From contig NZ_FZOU01000010.1 of NCBI RefSeq assembly GCF_900188085.1, positions 1 through 64,000 of the forward strand: 64,000 bases of DNA, given 5' to 3'. The notes beneath the pieces are model-generated. The model was not told where the DNA came from, made no database searches, and worked only from the letters and a program-made list of their open reading frames with translations. A program made the position numbers and the translations under genes. The stretch is from Granulicella rosea. GTDB lineage: Bacteria; Acidobacteriota; Terriglobia; Terriglobales; Acidobacteriaceae. This document shows, in pieces, positions 61,967 through 64,000 of the stretch (position 1 is its first letter; each line of letters starts with the position of its first letter).

Positions 61967-64000
61967 ATGCATCTCCGCCCCATCCTCGCCCTTCTCGCCC
62001 TGACCACCGCCGCCCACGCCCAGCAGCCCTGGCAACACCTGCAGAACCCCACCGCCGCCGAGGTCCAGGCCGCATGGAAGACCCCGCCGCCCGAGTACGG
62101 CCCCGAACCCTACTACGGCCTCAACGGCCCATTCGACCTCGCCACCGTCCAGCGCGATCTCGACACCATGCAGAAGCTCGGCTTCCGCGCCGTCACCGTG
62201 CAGTATGGCTTCGGCTCGAAATATCCCTACCTCTCGCCCGAGTACATGCAGTTCTTCAAGCTCTTCGTCGACGAGGCCAAAAAGCGCGATATGCGCATCT
62301 GGATCGTCGACGACGCCGGCTACCCCAGCGGCTTCGCCGGCGGCAAGTTCACCGCCGAGCACCCGGAGCTGCGCATGCAGGCGCTGGTCGCCCAGCGCAT
62401 CCCCATCAAGGTCGCCGGCACGTTCGACCAGGCCCTGCTCCCCGGCACGGTCGCCGCCACCGCCATCGATGCGAAGACCGGCGAGTCGGTCGACCTGCCC
62501 ATCGTCAACGGCCACGCGCACTGGAACGCGCCCTCCGACACCTGGACCGTCTACCTCGTCACGCACGAGTTCAAGACCTCGCCCACGCGCTCCGACACCA
62601 ACCCCAAACGCGTCAAGGACGGCTCGCAGTCGCTTGAGGACTACCTCGATCCCGCCGCCACCGGCCAGTATCTCAAGTTCACGCACGAGGCCTATAAGGC
62701 CGCCGTCGGCGACGAGTTCGGCAAGACCATCCTCGGCTTCCGCGGCGACGAGCCCGACTACTCCATCGCCGGCCTGCCCTGGACCCCGCAGTTCTTCGCC
62801 CGCTTCGCCGCCGTCAAAGGCTACGACATCCGCCCCTACGTCGCCGCCTTCCTGCAGCCGAAGGACGCGACCCTCACCCCGCGCCAGCTCAAGGCCAAGG
62901 CCGACTACTACGACGTCTTCGCCCTCATGTTCCGCGACGGATTCTTCAAGCCGCAGGGCGACTGGTGCGCCGCCAACCACCTCGAATACCAGGTCCACCT
63001 CAACCACGAGGAGATGGAGCTGCAACTCGTCCGCAGCGAAGGCGACTTCTTCCGCGACATGCGCTTCGTCCAGAACCCCGGCATCGACACCATCTGGCAC
63101 CAGATCTGGACCGATACCGTCTCGGACTTCCCGCGCCTCGCCGCGTCGGCGGCCCACGTCTACGGCCACCCCCGCGCCTTCACCGAGAGCTTCGCCGCCT
63201 ACCGTCCGCTGCCCGACGTCAACATGGCCCGCTACATCCTCAACGAGCAGTTCGTGCGCGGCGTCAACCTCGTCGAAACCATGTACTTCCCCGCCACCAG
63301 CACCCCCGGCAAGGGCGGCCCCATGGACTTCATGCGCGACCCCGCCTATCCCGCGCTCATGCAGTACACCAGCCGTCTCAGCTACCTGATGAGCATGGGC
63401 AAACCCGCCGCGTCCGTCGCGCTGCTGCTCCCCACCGCCTCGCTCTGGATGGGCGACACAGCCGCCGACGACGCCTTCGTCTCCACCGAGCGCCTGCTCT
63501 CCGAACACCAGATCGACTTCGACAGCGTCGACGAAGACGCCTTCGCCACGGTCCTGAAGCCCACTCCAGACGGCGCCCTCGAAACCGCCAGCGGCAACCG
63601 ACTGCGCACGGTCATCGTCCCCCATGCCTCCGCCCTCTCGCAGGGCACGCTCGACCGGCTGCGAACCCTCGTCAGAACCGGCGGCCACGTCCTCTTCCTC
63701 GGCGGCACGCCCACCCAGATCGCCGCCCGCACCTACCTCGACGACCGCGCAGCCACCGAAAAAGACTTCGCCTGGGCCACCGTCACCAACGCAACGCTGG
63801 CCCCCACGCCCACCCCGCCAGCCTATCCGCCAACGGCGCCGCCACCCCCGCAGACCGTCCCCGCCGAACTGCTCGCAGCCCTGAAGCAGGCCGTGCCCAC
63901 AAGCGACCTCACCCTCGCCACGCCGGACGCGGCCCTGCGCTACATCCACCGCACCCTGAACGGCGCCACCGTCTTCCTGCTCTTCAACGAATCAGCCGCG
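61967..64000 (+). CDS. Large exported glycosidase, GH106 (alpha-L-rhamnosidase)-like, cut by window edge
   Basis: At least 678 codons are open to the right edge. The protein begins MHLRPILALLALTTAAHAQ, a signal peptide, with AGAGG before the ATG. The N-terminal domain reads like a TIM barrel of the GH106 type: YYGLNGPFDLATVQRDLDTMQKLGF, RIWIVDDAGYPSGFAGG, LGFRGDEPDYSI, VHLNHEEMELQL, GHPRAFTESFAAY. A GATase/beta-galactosidase-like middle region follows (VALLLPTASLWMG, ALSQGTLDRLRTLVRTGGHVLFLGG). The Glu in GDEPDY and in FTESF are candidate catalytic residues. The GH106 assignment is by pattern and moderately sure; another beta-galactosidase-like family is possible. The C-terminal domains lie outside the window. 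Confidence 0.65.
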   Translation, partial: MHLRPILALLALTTAAHAQQPWQHLQNPTAAEVQAAWKTPPPEYGPEPYYGLNGPFDLATVQRDLDTMQKLGFRAVTVQYGFGSKYPYLSPEYMQFFKLFVDEAKKRDMRIWIVDDAGYPSGFAGGKFTAEHPELRMQALVAQRIPIKVAGTFDQALLPGTVAATAIDAKTGESVDLPIVNGHAHWNAPSDTWTVYLVTHEFKTSPTRSDTNPKRVKDGSQSLEDYLDPAATGQYLKFTHEAYKAAVGDEFGKTILGFRGDEPDYSIAGLPWTPQFFARFAAVKGYDIRPYVAAFLQPKDATLTPRQLKAKADYYDVFALMFRDGFFKPQGDWCAANHLEYQVHLNHEEMELQLVRSEGDFFRDMRFVQNPGIDTIWHQIWTDTVSDFPRLAASAAHVYGHPRAFTESFAAYRPLPDVNMARYILNEQFVRGVNLVETMYFPATSTPGKGGPMDFMRDPAYPALMQYTSRLSYLMSMGKPAASVALLLPTASLWMGDTAADDAFVSTERLLSEHQIDFDSVDEDAFATVLKPTPDGALETASGNRLRTVIVPHASALSQGTLDRLRTLVRTGGHVLFLGGTPTQIAARTYLDDRAATEKDFAWATVTNATLAPTPTPPAYPPTAPPPPQTVPAELLAALKQAVPTSDLTLATPDAALRYIHRTLNGATVFLLFNESAA

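Noticed and set aside
61736..63949. 737-codon minus-strand frame opposite the GH106-like gene
   Set aside because: Product is low-complexity Gly/Val/Glu/Asp/Arg text; the plus strand encodes a recognisable glycosidase with signal peptide.

Overview
The window looks like a chromosomal segment of an acidobacterium, most likely of the Terriglobia (the Granulicella/Terriglobus/Edaphobacter group). The reasons are family content rather than any marker gene: three proteins of the soil-associated TIGR03435 family, two acidobacterial VWFA-related proteins (TIGR03436 type), three large Oar-like TonB-dependent transporters with an N-terminal carboxypeptidase-regulatory domain and no SusD partner, very large secreted NHL/FG-GAP/Ig-repeat proteins, a sedolisin (S53) protease, and many carbohydrate-active enzymes. 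No rRNA, tRNA, CRISPR, phage or transposase gene was seen.

Layout. 0-5.4 kb: a repeat-rich Ig-like lipoprotein cut by the left edge, a Crp/Fnr regulator, a GAF-PAS-PAS-GGDEF-EAL cyclic-di-GMP protein, and an SDR gene remnant. 5.4-24.9 kb: a pectin-utilisation locus with a LacI-type regulator, an MFS transporter, a 75-residue small gene, GH28 polygalacturonase, pectinesterase, GH3 glycosidase, a rhamnogalacturonan acetylesterase-like SGNH enzyme, a TonB-dependent transporter, an NHL-repeat surface protein, a small beta-barrel and an exported protein of unknown function. Five near-identical 14-bp palindromes (TGGCAACG-type) precede the small gene, the GH28-pectinesterase unit and the divergent SGNH/transporter pair, and suggest one local regulon.

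25.4-36.2 kb: three very large secreted proteins (NHL+Ig, S53 protease+Ig, FG-GAP+Ig). With the NHL protein at 19.1 kb they share a peculiar C-terminal module: hydrophobic stretch, basic cluster, second hydrophobic stretch, lipobox-like Gly-Cys. 36.3-38.0 kb: an Lrp/AsnC regulator and a VWA protein.

38.1-47.7 kb (all minus strand): a compact array PadR - orphan permease-prefix-like membrane protein - three TIGR03435 proteins - TonB-dependent receptor-like protein - VWA protein. Several junctions overlap by 1 nt or abut exactly. This is the best candidate here for an uncharacterised system.

47.8-52.6 kb: a winged-helix membrane regulator, an exported SRPBCC-like protein, a CDP-alcohol phosphatidyltransferase coupled to an exported protein, and a divergent SDR/HxlR pair, with several REP-like palindromes between them. 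52.6-64 kb: a second carbohydrate locus with a periplasmic-propeller histidine kinase, LuxR-type response regulator, TonB-dependent transporter, GH43-like enzyme and a large GH106-like glycosidase running off the right edge.

Taken together, the two carbohydrate loci pair sensing, outer-membrane import and extracellular or periplasmic hydrolysis of plant polysaccharide. Function calls rest on motifs read by eye. No similarity search was possible.
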